From M3007 sp044226205 (GTDB taxonomy: Bacteria > Bacteroidota > Bacteroidia > Chitinophagales > Saprospiraceae), in the NCBI GenBank assembly GCA_044226205.1, contig JBGAHL010000002.1:402876-466875 (forward strand): a stretch of 64,000 bases of DNA. The letters run 5' to 3'. A model generated the notes under the pieces. The model had not been told where the DNA came from, ran no database searches, and worked only from the letters and a program-made list of their open reading frames with translations. The position numbers were made by a program, and so were the translations under genes. This document shows, in pieces, positions 27,034 through 34,884 of this stretch. Each line of letters begins with the position of its first letter. Position 1 is the first letter of the stretch.

Positions 27034-27196
27034 ATTAGTAGTATAAAGAGGGGTGCATTTTATCACGCTAGTTCTTGCATTAATGCCAAAATTTGGCTAT
27101 TGTCTCATTAAGAACTTTCAACTTGGAGACACAAATTAAATATAAATTTACATGCATGTCATTTTCCTAGAAGACATTTATCTTTCTTCACCCCTC

Positions 27197-29389
27197 TCAC
27201 GATATCCTGCTCCACACCCTCCCGTCCTTCATTTCCGTTTCCAGGTGTCGTTTGAGCCGTGCGTGTTCGGGCAGTTGAAGGGCGGGGTCTTTGTCCAGAA
27301 TTTTCAAGGCGATCTCGCGGGCTGCCGCCAGGATCTGGCCGTCGCGGGCCAGGTCGGCGATGCGGAAATGCAGCATGCCGCTTTGCTGGGTGCCTTCGAT
27401 GTTGCCGGGGCCGCGCAGGCGCAGGTCGGCCTCGGCGATGATGAAGCCGTCATTGGTTTGCACCATGGTTTGCAGGCGTTCGCGGGCGTCGGCGCTGAGT
27501 TTGAAGCCGGTCATGAGGATGCAGAACGACTGGTCGGCGCCCCGACCCACCCGGCCGCGCAGCTGGTGGAGTTGCGAGAGCCCGAAGCGGTCGGCGTTTT
27601 CGATCACCATCACCGAGGCGTTGGGCACGTTGACGCCCACCTCGATCACCGTGGTGGCGATCATGATCTGGGTTTCGCGGCGCAGGAAACGCTGCATCTC
27701 GAAGTCCTTGTCGGCCGCTTTCATTTTGCCGTGTACGATGCTGATCTGGTAGTCGGGCTGCGGAAAATCGCGGCTGAGCGCTTCGTAACCCGACATCAGG
27801 TTTTGCAGGTCGACGGTTTCGGTTTCCTCGATCATGGGGTACACCACGTACACCTGGCGGCCTTTGGCGATCTCTTCTTTCATAAATCCCTGCACGCGCA
27901 GCCGGTGGTGCTCGGTGCGGTGCGTGGTGACTATGGGTTTGCGGCCCGGCGGCAGCTCGTCGATCACCGACACGTCGAGGTCGCCGTAGAGGGTCATGGC
28001 CAGGGTGCGGGGGATGGGCGTGGCGGTCATCACCAGCACGTGGGGCGGGAGGCTGCCCCGGTTTTTGGCCCATAGTTTGGCGCGTTGCTCCACGCCGAAG
28101 CGGTGCTGCTCGTCGATCACGGCGATGCCCAGGCTTCGGAACTGCACCCAGTCTTCGATGAGGGCGTGGGTGCCGACCACGGCGTGCATCTCGCCGGAGG
28201 CCAGTTGCGCGAGGATGGCCTCGCGTTTTTTGCCTTTTACGTTGCCGGTCAGGAAGCCGATGTTGACGCCCAGGTCGCCCAGCAGCTCGGTGAGGTTGGT
28301 GAAATGTTGCTGCGCGAGTATTTCGGTGGGCGCCATGAGGCAGGCCTGGTGGCCGTTGTCGAGCGCCATGAGCATGCTCATGAGGGCCACGACGGTTTTG
28401 CCGGAGCCCACATCGCCCTGCACGAGGCGGTTCATCTGCCGGCCCGAAGCCAGGTCGGCGCGGATTTCGCGGACCACTCGTTTTTGCGCGCCGGTGAGTT
28501 CGAAGGGCAGTTTTTCCTGGTAAAAACGGTTGAAAAAGTCGCCGATTTTATCAAAAACAAAACCGCGCGAAGCGTCTTTCCGGCGGGTGCGGATTTGCAG
28601 GAGCCGCAATTGCAGAAAAAACAACTCTTCAAATTTCAGTCGGCGCGTGGCGGCGTCCAGTTCGGCCTGGGTTTCGGGGAAATGTATTTTTTGCATCGCT
28701 TCCCAGCGCGCATGCAGCCGGTAAGCTTGCAACAAATGGTCGGGCAGGGTCTCGGGCAGCTCGGCGGCCGAAAGCGTATCGAGCAGGGTTCGGGTCAGTT
28801 TGCGCAGGCCCCTGGCGTCGAGGCCTTTTTGCACCAGTTTGTCGGTGCTGGGGTAAACGGGGTCGAAGTGTTTGGCGGGGCGTGATCTGGCCTCACCCCC
28901 CGGTCCCCTCTCCAAGGGAGAGGCGGGGGCGCCCTCACTTGCTATCGCCCCCCCCTCTCCCTTGGAGAGGGGGCTGGGGGGTGAGGTCTCCTCCATCTCC
29001 GGGTGCGCAATATTCACCCGCCCGTTGAACTCGCTCAGGCGACCGAAAACGATGTATTCCTTACCGACCTGCAGGTTTTTTTCCAGCCAGTGGATGCCCT
29101 GAAACCAGATCAGTTCGATGGCGCCGGTCTCGTCGCGCAGGGTGCCGACGAGGCGGCGGGCCCGGCCTTCGCCGAGGGTTTCGAGCCGACGCAGGATGCC
29201 GCGGAACTGTACCTGCTCGCCGTCGGTTTGCGCGTCGCGGATGCGGTGGAAACGGGTGCGGTCGATGTAGCGAAAAGGGAAATGGTACAGCAGGTCGCCA
29301 AAGGTGAAAATACCCAATTCTTTTTTGAGCGTTTCGGCGCGCGAGGGGCCGACGCCTTTGAGGTATTCTATGGCGGAATCGAGTGGCAC
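27197..29389 (-). CDS. recG: ATP-dependent DNA helicase RecG
   Basis: 730 residues. The N-terminal helical/OB wedge domain covers about 1-180. The helicase core has the Walker A QGDVGSGKT, the DEQH box in VIDEQHRFGVEQR, and QLHQLRGRVGRG (motif VI) toward the end. RecG remodels stalled forks and Holliday junctions. All motor motifs are intact. Unusually, residues about 135-167 (TSPPSPLSKGEGG and SPLERGPGGEA) are encoded by a palindromic repeat element that keeps the frame. They fall in the loop between the wedge domain and the linker, a tolerant site. The protein is longer than most relatives by about this insert. Confidence 0.96.
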   Translation of the reverse strand: MPLDSAIEYLKGVGPSRAETLKKELGIFTFGDLLYHFPFRYIDRTRFHRIRDAQTDGEQVQFRGILRRLETLGEGRARRLVGTLRDETGAIELIWFQGIHWLEKNLQVGKEYIVFGRLSEFNGRVNIAHPEMEETSPPSPLSKGEGGAIASEGAPASPLERGPGGEARSRPAKHFDPVYPSTDKLVQKGLDARGLRKLTRTLLDTLSAAELPETLPDHLLQAYRLHARWEAMQKIHFPETQAELDAATRRLKFEELFFLQLRLLQIRTRRKDASRGFVFDKIGDFFNRFYQEKLPFELTGAQKRVVREIRADLASGRQMNRLVQGDVGSGKTVVALMSMLMALDNGHQACLMAPTEILAQQHFTNLTELLGDLGVNIGFLTGNVKGKKREAILAQLASGEMHAVVGTHALIEDWVQFRSLGIAVIDEQHRFGVEQRAKLWAKNRGSLPPHVLVMTATPIPRTLAMTLYGDLDVSVIDELPPGRKPIVTTHRTEHHRLRVQGFMKEEIAKGRQVYVVYPMIEETETVDLQNLMSGYEALSRDFPQPDYQISIVHGKMKAADKDFEMQRFLRRETQIMIATTVIEVGVNVPNASVMVIENADRFGLSQLHQLRGRVGRGADQSFCILMTGFKLSADARERLQTMVQTNDGFIIAEADLRLRGPGNIEGTQQSGMLHFRIADLARDGQILAAAREIALKILDKDPALQLPEHARLKRHLETEMKDGRVWSRIS
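28891..28986. repeat. palindromic element inserted in frame in recG
   Basis: Two arms of about 41 bases, 28891-28931 and 28945-28986, are complementary at nearly all positions. The outer ends read CCTCACCCCCC and GGGGGGTGAGG; the inner arms contain CCTCTCCAAGGGAGAGG and CCTCTCCCTTGGAGAGG. The total length is a multiple of three and no stop codon is introduced in the recG frame. Confidence 0.9.
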
Positions 29390-29425
29390 GCGGCAAAAAT
29401 AACAGAATTTGTTTTAAGATGGTTT

Positions 29426-29553
29426 TTTCACCGCGGAGACGCGGAGACGCAAAGAAGGCGCAGTAATCGTTTGTAATTCAATGATTTGCGAAGGACTGTA
29501 CAGTTGTTTTTTTGAAATAAATTTTTGCGCCTCCGCGTCTTTGCGGTGAAAAA
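29426..29553. repeat. left inverted copy of the GxxExxY-cassette repeat
   Basis: A 128-bp unit that itself has inverted ends: TTTCACCGCGGAGACGCGG at the left and CCGCGTCTTTGCGGTGAAA at the right. Between them is a core including ATCGTTTGTAATTCAATG. Its reverse complement occurs, with few differences and the same internal order, at 30024-30148. Confidence 0.92.
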
Positions 29554-29584
29554 CTTAAATCCTCCCCTCAATTTGCTATGAAAA

Positions 29585-29971
29585 ATGAATAGGGAAGGGA
29601 TCAACCAGCTTGCCCACAGTATCATCGACGCGGCTTATACCGTCCACAGGAAGATGGGGCCGGGTTTGCTGGAAAGCGTTTACGAACATTGCCTGGCCTA
29701 TGAATTACAATTGCGCCAAATCCCGGTGAAACGACAGGTCTCGATTCCATTGATTTACAGAGGGGTAAACATCAGCAAGGAGTATGTGATCGACTTGTTG
29801 GTCGCAGATGCAGTCATCCTTGAATTGAAAGCTGTGGAGGCTTTGCTTCCGATACATCAGGCGCAGCTCATTAGCTATTTAAAACTGGCAGATAAACGAC
29901 TCGGTTTTTTATTGAATTTCAATGTTCCGGTAATGAAGGATGGAATTCGGAGGGTGGTGAATAATTTTTAA
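29585..29971 (+). CDS. GxxExxY protein (PD-(D/E)XK nuclease-like)
   Basis: 128 residues. The signature GPGLLESVYE gives the family its name, followed by CLAYELQLR, VIDLLVADAVILELKAVE and HQAQLISYLKL. The D-x(n)-E-x-K pattern (Asp in VIDLLV and Glu-Leu-Lys in ILELKAV) fits a PD-(D/E)XK nuclease core. The family is widespread, often in several copies per genome, with no established function. Here the gene is enclosed by two inverted copies of a 125-128-bp repeat (29426-29553 and 30024-30148), and its stop is two bases from another partial repeat. This makes it a candidate mobile or repeat-linked nuclease. Confidence 0.9.
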   Translation: MNREGINQLAHSIIDAAYTVHRKMGPGLLESVYEHCLAYELQLRQIPVKRQVSIPLIYRGVNISKEYVIDLLVADAVILELKAVEALLPIHQAQLISYLKLADKRLGFLLNFNVPVMKDGIRRVVNNF

Positions 29972-29973
29972 GG

Positions 29974-30010
29974 TTTTCACCGCAAAGACGCGGAGACGCT
30001 AAGAAGGCGC
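29974..30010. repeat. partial repeat end next to the GxxExxY stop
   Basis: One end unit of the same family (TTTTCACCGCAAAGACGCGG followed by AGACGCTAAGAAGGCGC), in the same orientation as the left end of the full repeat. It lies directly after the GxxExxY stop codon. Confidence 0.85.
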
Positions 30011-30023
30011 GGTACCCTTTGAA

Positions 30024-30148
30024 TTTTCACCGCAAAGACGCGGAGGCGCAAAAATTTATTTAAAAAAAACCATATGGTCATTCGCAAATCATTGAATTAC
30101 AAACGATTATTACACTTTCCTTGCGTCTCCGCGTCTTTGCGGTGAAAA
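30024..30148. repeat. right inverted copy of the GxxExxY-cassette repeat
   Basis: Reverse complement of 29426-29553 with the same end units and the shared core (CATTGAATTACAAACGAT). Most differences lie in the short AT-rich part between core and inner end. Confidence 0.92.
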
Positions 30149-30186
30149 CGCGTCTTTGCGGTGAAAACGCGTCTCCGCGGTAAAAA
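30149..30186. repeat. two extra tandem end units
   Basis: CGCGTCTTTGCGGTGAAAA (30149-30167) and CGCGTCTCCGCGGTAAAAA (30168-30186) repeat the end unit of the right copy in tandem, stopping 11 bases before the stop codon of the minus-strand gene at 30198. Confidence 0.8.
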
Positions 30187-30197
30187 ACTCACCCGCC

Positions 30198-31562
30198 TCA
30201 AATCTTGCCCAGCAACCATTCGCGTTCCGCCACTTCCGGGCAAGCCCTGATCTGCATAGCCAGTGCTTTGCCAGGCCCTTTTTTCGCCAGTTTTCGCGTA
30301 AAACGAATCAGGTTACGGTAGCTCTCGCGGTGGTAGCCCAGGTTTTTTTGTCGCCGGATAAAAATCGCGAAGCTGTCGAGCAGGGAAGCCAGCGACAGCC
30401 ATTCGCCCCGTTCGAAATAACTTTTGAGCAACATACGGCGCACGTCGAGCGCCATAAAAACCTCGGGAAAATCGAGCGTGCGAAGCAGTTCGAGCGCCCG
30501 CCCGTAGTCGGCCGCGCGGTAGTAAAAAATGGCGAGGTTGTAGCGGTAGATGTTGTCGCGTTCGGCGGACGGCAGGGTGTCGCGGTAGCGGTCGAGGAAG
30601 TCCTGCGCCCAGGCGGTATCGCCCGTCACCTGCGCCAAAAAGTGGATGTTGTTGTAGGTGTAAGCGGGCAAAACGCCGTTTTCGAGCAGGATGCCGCGTT
30701 CGAGTGCCGAGCGGTACAGGTCCAGCGCCTTGCGGGCGTATTCCCGTTCGCCGCGGTTTTGCCGCCGTATGCAAAAATTGATCGCGGCCATGTGGATGTC
30801 GCGGCTCTCAGAAGGCGGAAAAAGCGCCGGGTGCTGCGCCAGCAGTTCGTTGAGCAGGTGAAAAGCCTGTTCGTCGTCGGGGTTTTGCAAGACGCGCCAG
30901 CTGTTGTACAGCAGGGCCAGTGCGGGGGTGTCGGGCGATGCCTCGGCGTGTCGGGCGACGGTGTCCGACAAAGGCAGGCGGTATTCGGCGCCGCCTACCG
31001 AGCGCAGGGATTCGGCCGTGCAGGCCCAGCGGAGGTTGTCGAGCAGAAAAAAATTGCCCAACGCCTCGCCCACGTCGGCAAGATTGTTCGCCCCTTCGCG
31101 GCGCTGCACGATGCGGTGGCTGAATCGCTCATTGTGCAACAAATAATGGAACAAGTGCCAGCCAGCATGCCGAAAAGGCGACGCAAGGTGCTCTTTTTCA
31201 ATCTGCTGCGCATCGCGTTCGAACAATTGCGACAAGCCCCGACGGCGAAAGGCCCGCGCGCGGTACAGCCGCTCCATGAGGCCGTCGCGCTGCATTTCCA
31301 CGATCGCGAGGTATTGTTCGAGCCGTTCGGTGAGGTAGGAAAACGTGTAGTTGAGCGTCAGGTTGTGGTAAGGGCGGCCGGGGTACATTTGTTCAAAAAT
31401 CGCTTCGCGGCCAGGCGGCTCCTGGTTTTTTATCAGCAAATCGAACAGGGCGAGCACGTCGTCCCGCCGGTTGAAAAAAGGAGATTGCAAAAAACGGCGC
31501 ACCGCACCGTATTCGGAGGGGTCGAGCGCGCGGAGGATTTGGTATAAAAAGGTGTTGCTCAT
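30198..31562 (-). CDS. helical-repeat protein of a lineage-specific family, unknown function
   Basis: 454 residues, almost all helical and TPR-like, with no signal peptide or membrane span. It begins LYQILRALDPSEYGAVRRFL and SPFFNRRDD. The C-terminal half has NFCIRRQNRGEREYARKALDLY, then YNLAIFYYRAADYGRALELL. The protein at 51702-53117 shares the same order: an N-terminal SP(F/Y)FNR motif, the N-(F/Y)-CIR segment and the YNLA-x-(F/L)(F/Y) segment, so they are paralogues. I do not recognise a named domain. The family seems to be a scaffold or interaction protein (inference). Confidence 0.8.
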   Translation of the reverse strand: MSNTFLYQILRALDPSEYGAVRRFLQSPFFNRRDDVLALFDLLIKNQEPPGREAIFEQMYPGRPYHNLTLNYTFSYLTERLEQYLAIVEMQRDGLMERLYRARAFRRRGLSQLFERDAQQIEKEHLASPFRHAGWHLFHYLLHNERFSHRIVQRREGANNLADVGEALGNFFLLDNLRWACTAESLRSVGGAEYRLPLSDTVARHAEASPDTPALALLYNSWRVLQNPDDEQAFHLLNELLAQHPALFPPSESRDIHMAAINFCIRRQNRGEREYARKALDLYRSALERGILLENGVLPAYTYNNIHFLAQVTGDTAWAQDFLDRYRDTLPSAERDNIYRYNLAIFYYRAADYGRALELLRTLDFPEVFMALDVRRMLLKSYFERGEWLSLASLLDSFAIFIRRQKNLGYHRESYRNLIRFTRKLAKKGPGKALAMQIRACPEVAEREWLLGKI

Positions 31563-31638
31563 TTTCGATAATTGAAAAGCAATGTCTGTTTTTTCTATCG
31601 ATTAAATGCATTTTTTAGAGACTATATCTGCTTACGTA

Positions 31639-31711
31639 TTTTCACCGCAAAGACGCGGAGACGCAAAGAAACTCGCGGGGACTTGGCGCCTTTGCGTCTT
31701 TGCGGTGAAAA
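31639..31711. repeat. solo short copy of the palindromic repeat family
   Basis: A 73-bp element with TTTTCACCGCAAAGACGCGG at the left and CTTTGCGTCTTTGCGGTGAA at the right, forming a hairpin around about 20 unrelated bases. It lacks the core shared by the two GxxExxY-flanking copies. It lies in the 267-base gap between divergent genes; the rest of that gap is AT-rich. Confidence 0.85.
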
Positions 31712-31829
31712 TGCCCACGCGGGCGCAGCCCGTTTTTTTATCAAAAATAAACAAAACAAAATTCGATAATCCTGAAATTCTGTTCAAAAATTGAAGACCC
31801 GACCCCGGCTATGTTTGTGGTCAAATCAC

Positions 31830-34694
31830 ATGAACATGAAAAAAGAACGCTTTTTGCCACGCATAATCTGGACGATCGTCGTCCTCTGCTTTTCCCTTTC
31901 GGCAGGCCGCGGCCAGATTTTTTTTATCAAAAACCACGCGGCCGACCCCGACGAAACGCGTTTTCGGTTTTCGCCGGCGGGTTACACCGTTTTGTCGCTC
32001 GACGGGTTCCCGAACTTTTGCCTTTCGCAACAAGAGCTCGACCTCGACGGCCAGGAGCTCAGCTGGGAGACCCATTGCGCTGTGTTGCCCGAAGAAGACT
32101 TCGTGTACTGGCTGCGCGACGATACCGTGCTGGTGTCGAACAACACCTTTATTGAGGATCAATTGCTCCTCGTCAAACGAACCGTGGACGGCGACACGCT
32201 TTGGTCATCGAGCATCCCCAAATCGACGCAATGGCTGTACACCCCAATGGAAGCCCGCGAGAATGCCGCGGGTGAAATTTTTATCCTCGGGCTGGGTAAA
32301 AAACTGGTGCCGCCGGTCGAATACCGGCTGTTTGCCGCCAAATTTTCCCCGGAGGGTCAGTTGCAATGGAACACCTTCGAACCCACGCCCCTCGGCCAGG
32401 AGATCACCAAGTTGTTTGTGGAGCCCACGCCCGACGGCGGTTTTGCCTTCGCGATGTATCTCACCGATGGCAGCGGAAACACAAGCGTTTTGCTGCATAA
32501 AAGAGACGGCAGCGGCAACCTGCTCTGGTCGCAAACCCTGCCCTTCAACTTTTCTTTCCAATTCGGGATGGACGCCGCCAACGGCATCACCGTCAGCTGG
32601 GGGCTGACCGACCAGCAGACCGGTTATCCACAGATGTACGTGCAGCATTTTTCAGACGCCGGGGAGCAACAATGGCTGCTGCACCTGAACACCTTGTTTG
32701 GCCTGCAAAAAGTGACGCCGAGCATCAAAATACTGGTCTCCGATCCGACGCGGGGCATCCTCGTCATGGGCAGGGAAGGCACGGATTCGGGCAACTACAT
32801 TCCCTTTCTCGCGCTGTTGGATTTTTCAGGCAATCTGATCTGGAAACGGAATTATTCCGTGCTGAATGCGAGCCTCTACACGTTTATCGTAGGGGCGGCC
32901 CCCACGCCCGACCACGGGTTTATTCTGGGCGGCAACTCGGATCAGGGCATCGACGACTATCTTTTTGTCATGAAAATCGACGGCGAAGGCAACCTGTTGC
33001 CCGGCAATCTGGAAGGCTACGTCCGGCTCGACGACAACGACAACTGTGTGGCCGATACCAGTGAAGCCGGCCTGGCCAACTGGGTCGTTTTTGCCAGCAA
33101 CGGCCCTGATTTTTACACAACGACCAATGCCCAGGGCTACTTCTCGCTCGGCTTGCCGGCAGGCACGCAGCAGGTGTTCGTCGTGCCGCCGTCCGACCTG
33201 TGGAGCGTCTGCCCGAATGGCGTGACTGTGACGGTGCCGGATTCGGGGCTGACCACGCTGTCGCAGCATTTTGCAGCCGCGCCTGTCGTCGATTGCCCGG
33301 TGATGCGGGTCTCGGTCTCGGCGCCCATTCTGCGCCGCTGTTTCCCGAACAATTATTTCGTCAACTATTGCAACGACGGCACCACAACGGCTGACAGCGT
33401 GGTGGTGGTCGTCACCTTGCCCGACGAAATGAATTTCAACAGCGCGAGCATACCTTTTACCCTCGATAGCAACACGCTGGTCTTTCAAATAGGCGCCGTG
33501 GAAGCCCTTGAATGCGGCTCGTTTGTCTTCAACGTGACGCCCGACTGCGCTGAAACGGAGATCGGCCAGACCCTCTGCGTCAACGCAAGTATTTATCCCG
33601 ACACCCTGTGCAATCCGCCGGCCAACTGGTCGGGCGCCACGCTCGCCGGCGCCGCCAATTGTCTGGGCGACAGTGTCCAGTTTGTGCTCACCAACACGGG
33701 TTTCGGCCCCAGCGCTGCCGGTCTGGACTTCGTGGTGGTGGACGACCATGTGATCATGATGCAGGAGCCCTTGCCCTCGCTTTCACCTCAGGATCAGTAC
33801 ACAACCACGGTTCCGGCCAGCGGCACCACCCTTCGTTTTTTGGCAGAACAGGAGCCCAATCACCCGCTCTCCGAACCTGTCTCGGTCGGCGTGGAAGGCT
33901 GTAACGGGCCCGTGGAGCCGGGCATTATTCTCGAATTCCCCAATACCGACGGGCGGCCCGCCACTGCCCGCGATTGCCACGAGCTGGTGGGCTCCTGGGA
34001 CCCCAACGACAAGTCGGCCGCACCGCGCGGCATTGCCGACGCGCACTACATTCTGCCCGGCACGCCGCTGGATTACCTCATCCGCTTCCAGAATACGGGC
34101 ACCGACACGGCCTTCACGGTCGTGGTGCGCGACACCCTCGACACCTGGCTGGACCCGCGCAGCGTGCAGGTCGGCGCGGCGAGCCATCCCTTCGATTACA
34201 ACATCACCGGAAACGGTATTCTGACCTTTGTTTTTGACCAGATCGCACTGCCCGACTCGAACGTGAACGAAGCGGCGTCGCATGGTTTTGTACAATTCAG
34301 GGTCGAACAAAAAGCCGGTGTTCCGCTCGGCAGCGTGTTGCAAAACCGCGCGGGCATCTACTTCGATTTCAATCCCCCGGTGATTACCAACACGGTATGG
34401 CACACGGTCGACACGGGATTCCTGGACATCGTGAGCCGCGTAGCAACGCCCGGGGCTGCGGAAAACAAGCTGCGTATTTTCCCCAATCCGGCGCCCGGCG
34501 CTTTCCGGATCGATGCGCCCTGCATGCCCGGCGACCGCGTGCGGCTTTACAATGCCCTGGGCAAAATGGTGTACGAGCAGGCGGCCACCGGCCCGTTGAC
34601 CGAGGTAAAAACAGGTTTACCTGCCGGCGTTTACATGGTGGAATGGTGGTCGGGCCAGGAGGTCATGGGAAGAGCCAAACTGGTTCGGCAATAG
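31830..34694 (+). CDS. T9SS-exported surface protein with SdrD-B-like and DUF7619-like domains
   Basis: 954 residues from the ATG at 31830 (another at 31836 is equally possible). Signal peptide: basic start, then IIWTIVVLCFSLSAG. The first 390 residues are beta-propeller-like. A SdrD-B-like domain follows (GYVRLDDNDNCVADTSEAGL). Then come beta-sandwich segments and a domain with GSWDPNDKSA and DYLIRFQNTGTDTA, typical of DUF7619/DUF11. The last 75 residues form a type A sorting domain (LRIFPNPAPG, LPAGVYMVEW), which is removed after passage through the type IX secretion system. Function unknown; probably cell-surface adhesion or binding. Confidence 0.88.
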   Translation: MNMKKERFLPRIIWTIVVLCFSLSAGRGQIFFIKNHAADPDETRFRFSPAGYTVLSLDGFPNFCLSQQELDLDGQELSWETHCAVLPEEDFVYWLRDDTVLVSNNTFIEDQLLLVKRTVDGDTLWSSSIPKSTQWLYTPMEARENAAGEIFILGLGKKLVPPVEYRLFAAKFSPEGQLQWNTFEPTPLGQEITKLFVEPTPDGGFAFAMYLTDGSGNTSVLLHKRDGSGNLLWSQTLPFNFSFQFGMDAANGITVSWGLTDQQTGYPQMYVQHFSDAGEQQWLLHLNTLFGLQKVTPSIKILVSDPTRGILVMGREGTDSGNYIPFLALLDFSGNLIWKRNYSVLNASLYTFIVGAAPTPDHGFILGGNSDQGIDDYLFVMKIDGEGNLLPGNLEGYVRLDDNDNCVADTSEAGLANWVVFASNGPDFYTTTNAQGYFSLGLPAGTQQVFVVPPSDLWSVCPNGVTVTVPDSGLTTLSQHFAAAPVVDCPVMRVSVSAPILRRCFPNNYFVNYCNDGTTTADSVVVVVTLPDEMNFNSASIPFTLDSNTLVFQIGAVEALECGSFVFNVTPDCAETEIGQTLCVNASIYPDTLCNPPANWSGATLAGAANCLGDSVQFVLTNTGFGPSAAGLDFVVVDDHVIMMQEPLPSLSPQDQYTTTVPASGTTLRFLAEQEPNHPLSEPVSVGVEGCNGPVEPGIILEFPNTDGRPATARDCHELVGSWDPNDKSAAPRGIADAHYILPGTPLDYLIRFQNTGTDTAFTVVVRDTLDTWLDPRSVQVGAASHPFDYNITGNGILTFVFDQIALPDSNVNEAASHGFVQFRVEQKAGVPLGSVLQNRAGIYFDFNPPVITNTVWHTVDTGFLDIVSRVATPGAAENKLRIFPNPAPGAFRIDAPCMPGDRVRLYNALGKMVYEQAATGPLTEVKTGLPAGVYMVEWWSGQEVMGRAKLVRQ

Positions 34695-34760
34695 CAACGG
34701 CGGCACAACGGAAGCCTGTTTGGCCCGTTTGGCGGCCTTTTAAATAATGACATACCCGTC

Positions 34761-34799
34761 GGCAGCGAGCAAGCTTATTGGCTCGCTGCCGCTTTTTAT
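34761..34799 (+). terminator. intrinsic terminator after the T9SS protein
   Basis: Perfect 10-bp stem GGCAGCGAGC (34761-34770) / GCTCGCTGCC (34781-34790) with a 10-base loop, followed by GCTTTTTATTT. It ends transcription from 31830-34694 ahead of uvrB. Confidence 0.88.
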
Positions 34800-34884
34800 T
34801 TAAAAATAATTGTTTTAAAAAATCAAAAGTGATTGGCAACTAATTCCGAATTTTGGGGGTTTTGAAGGGTCCTAAATTTGCTCT

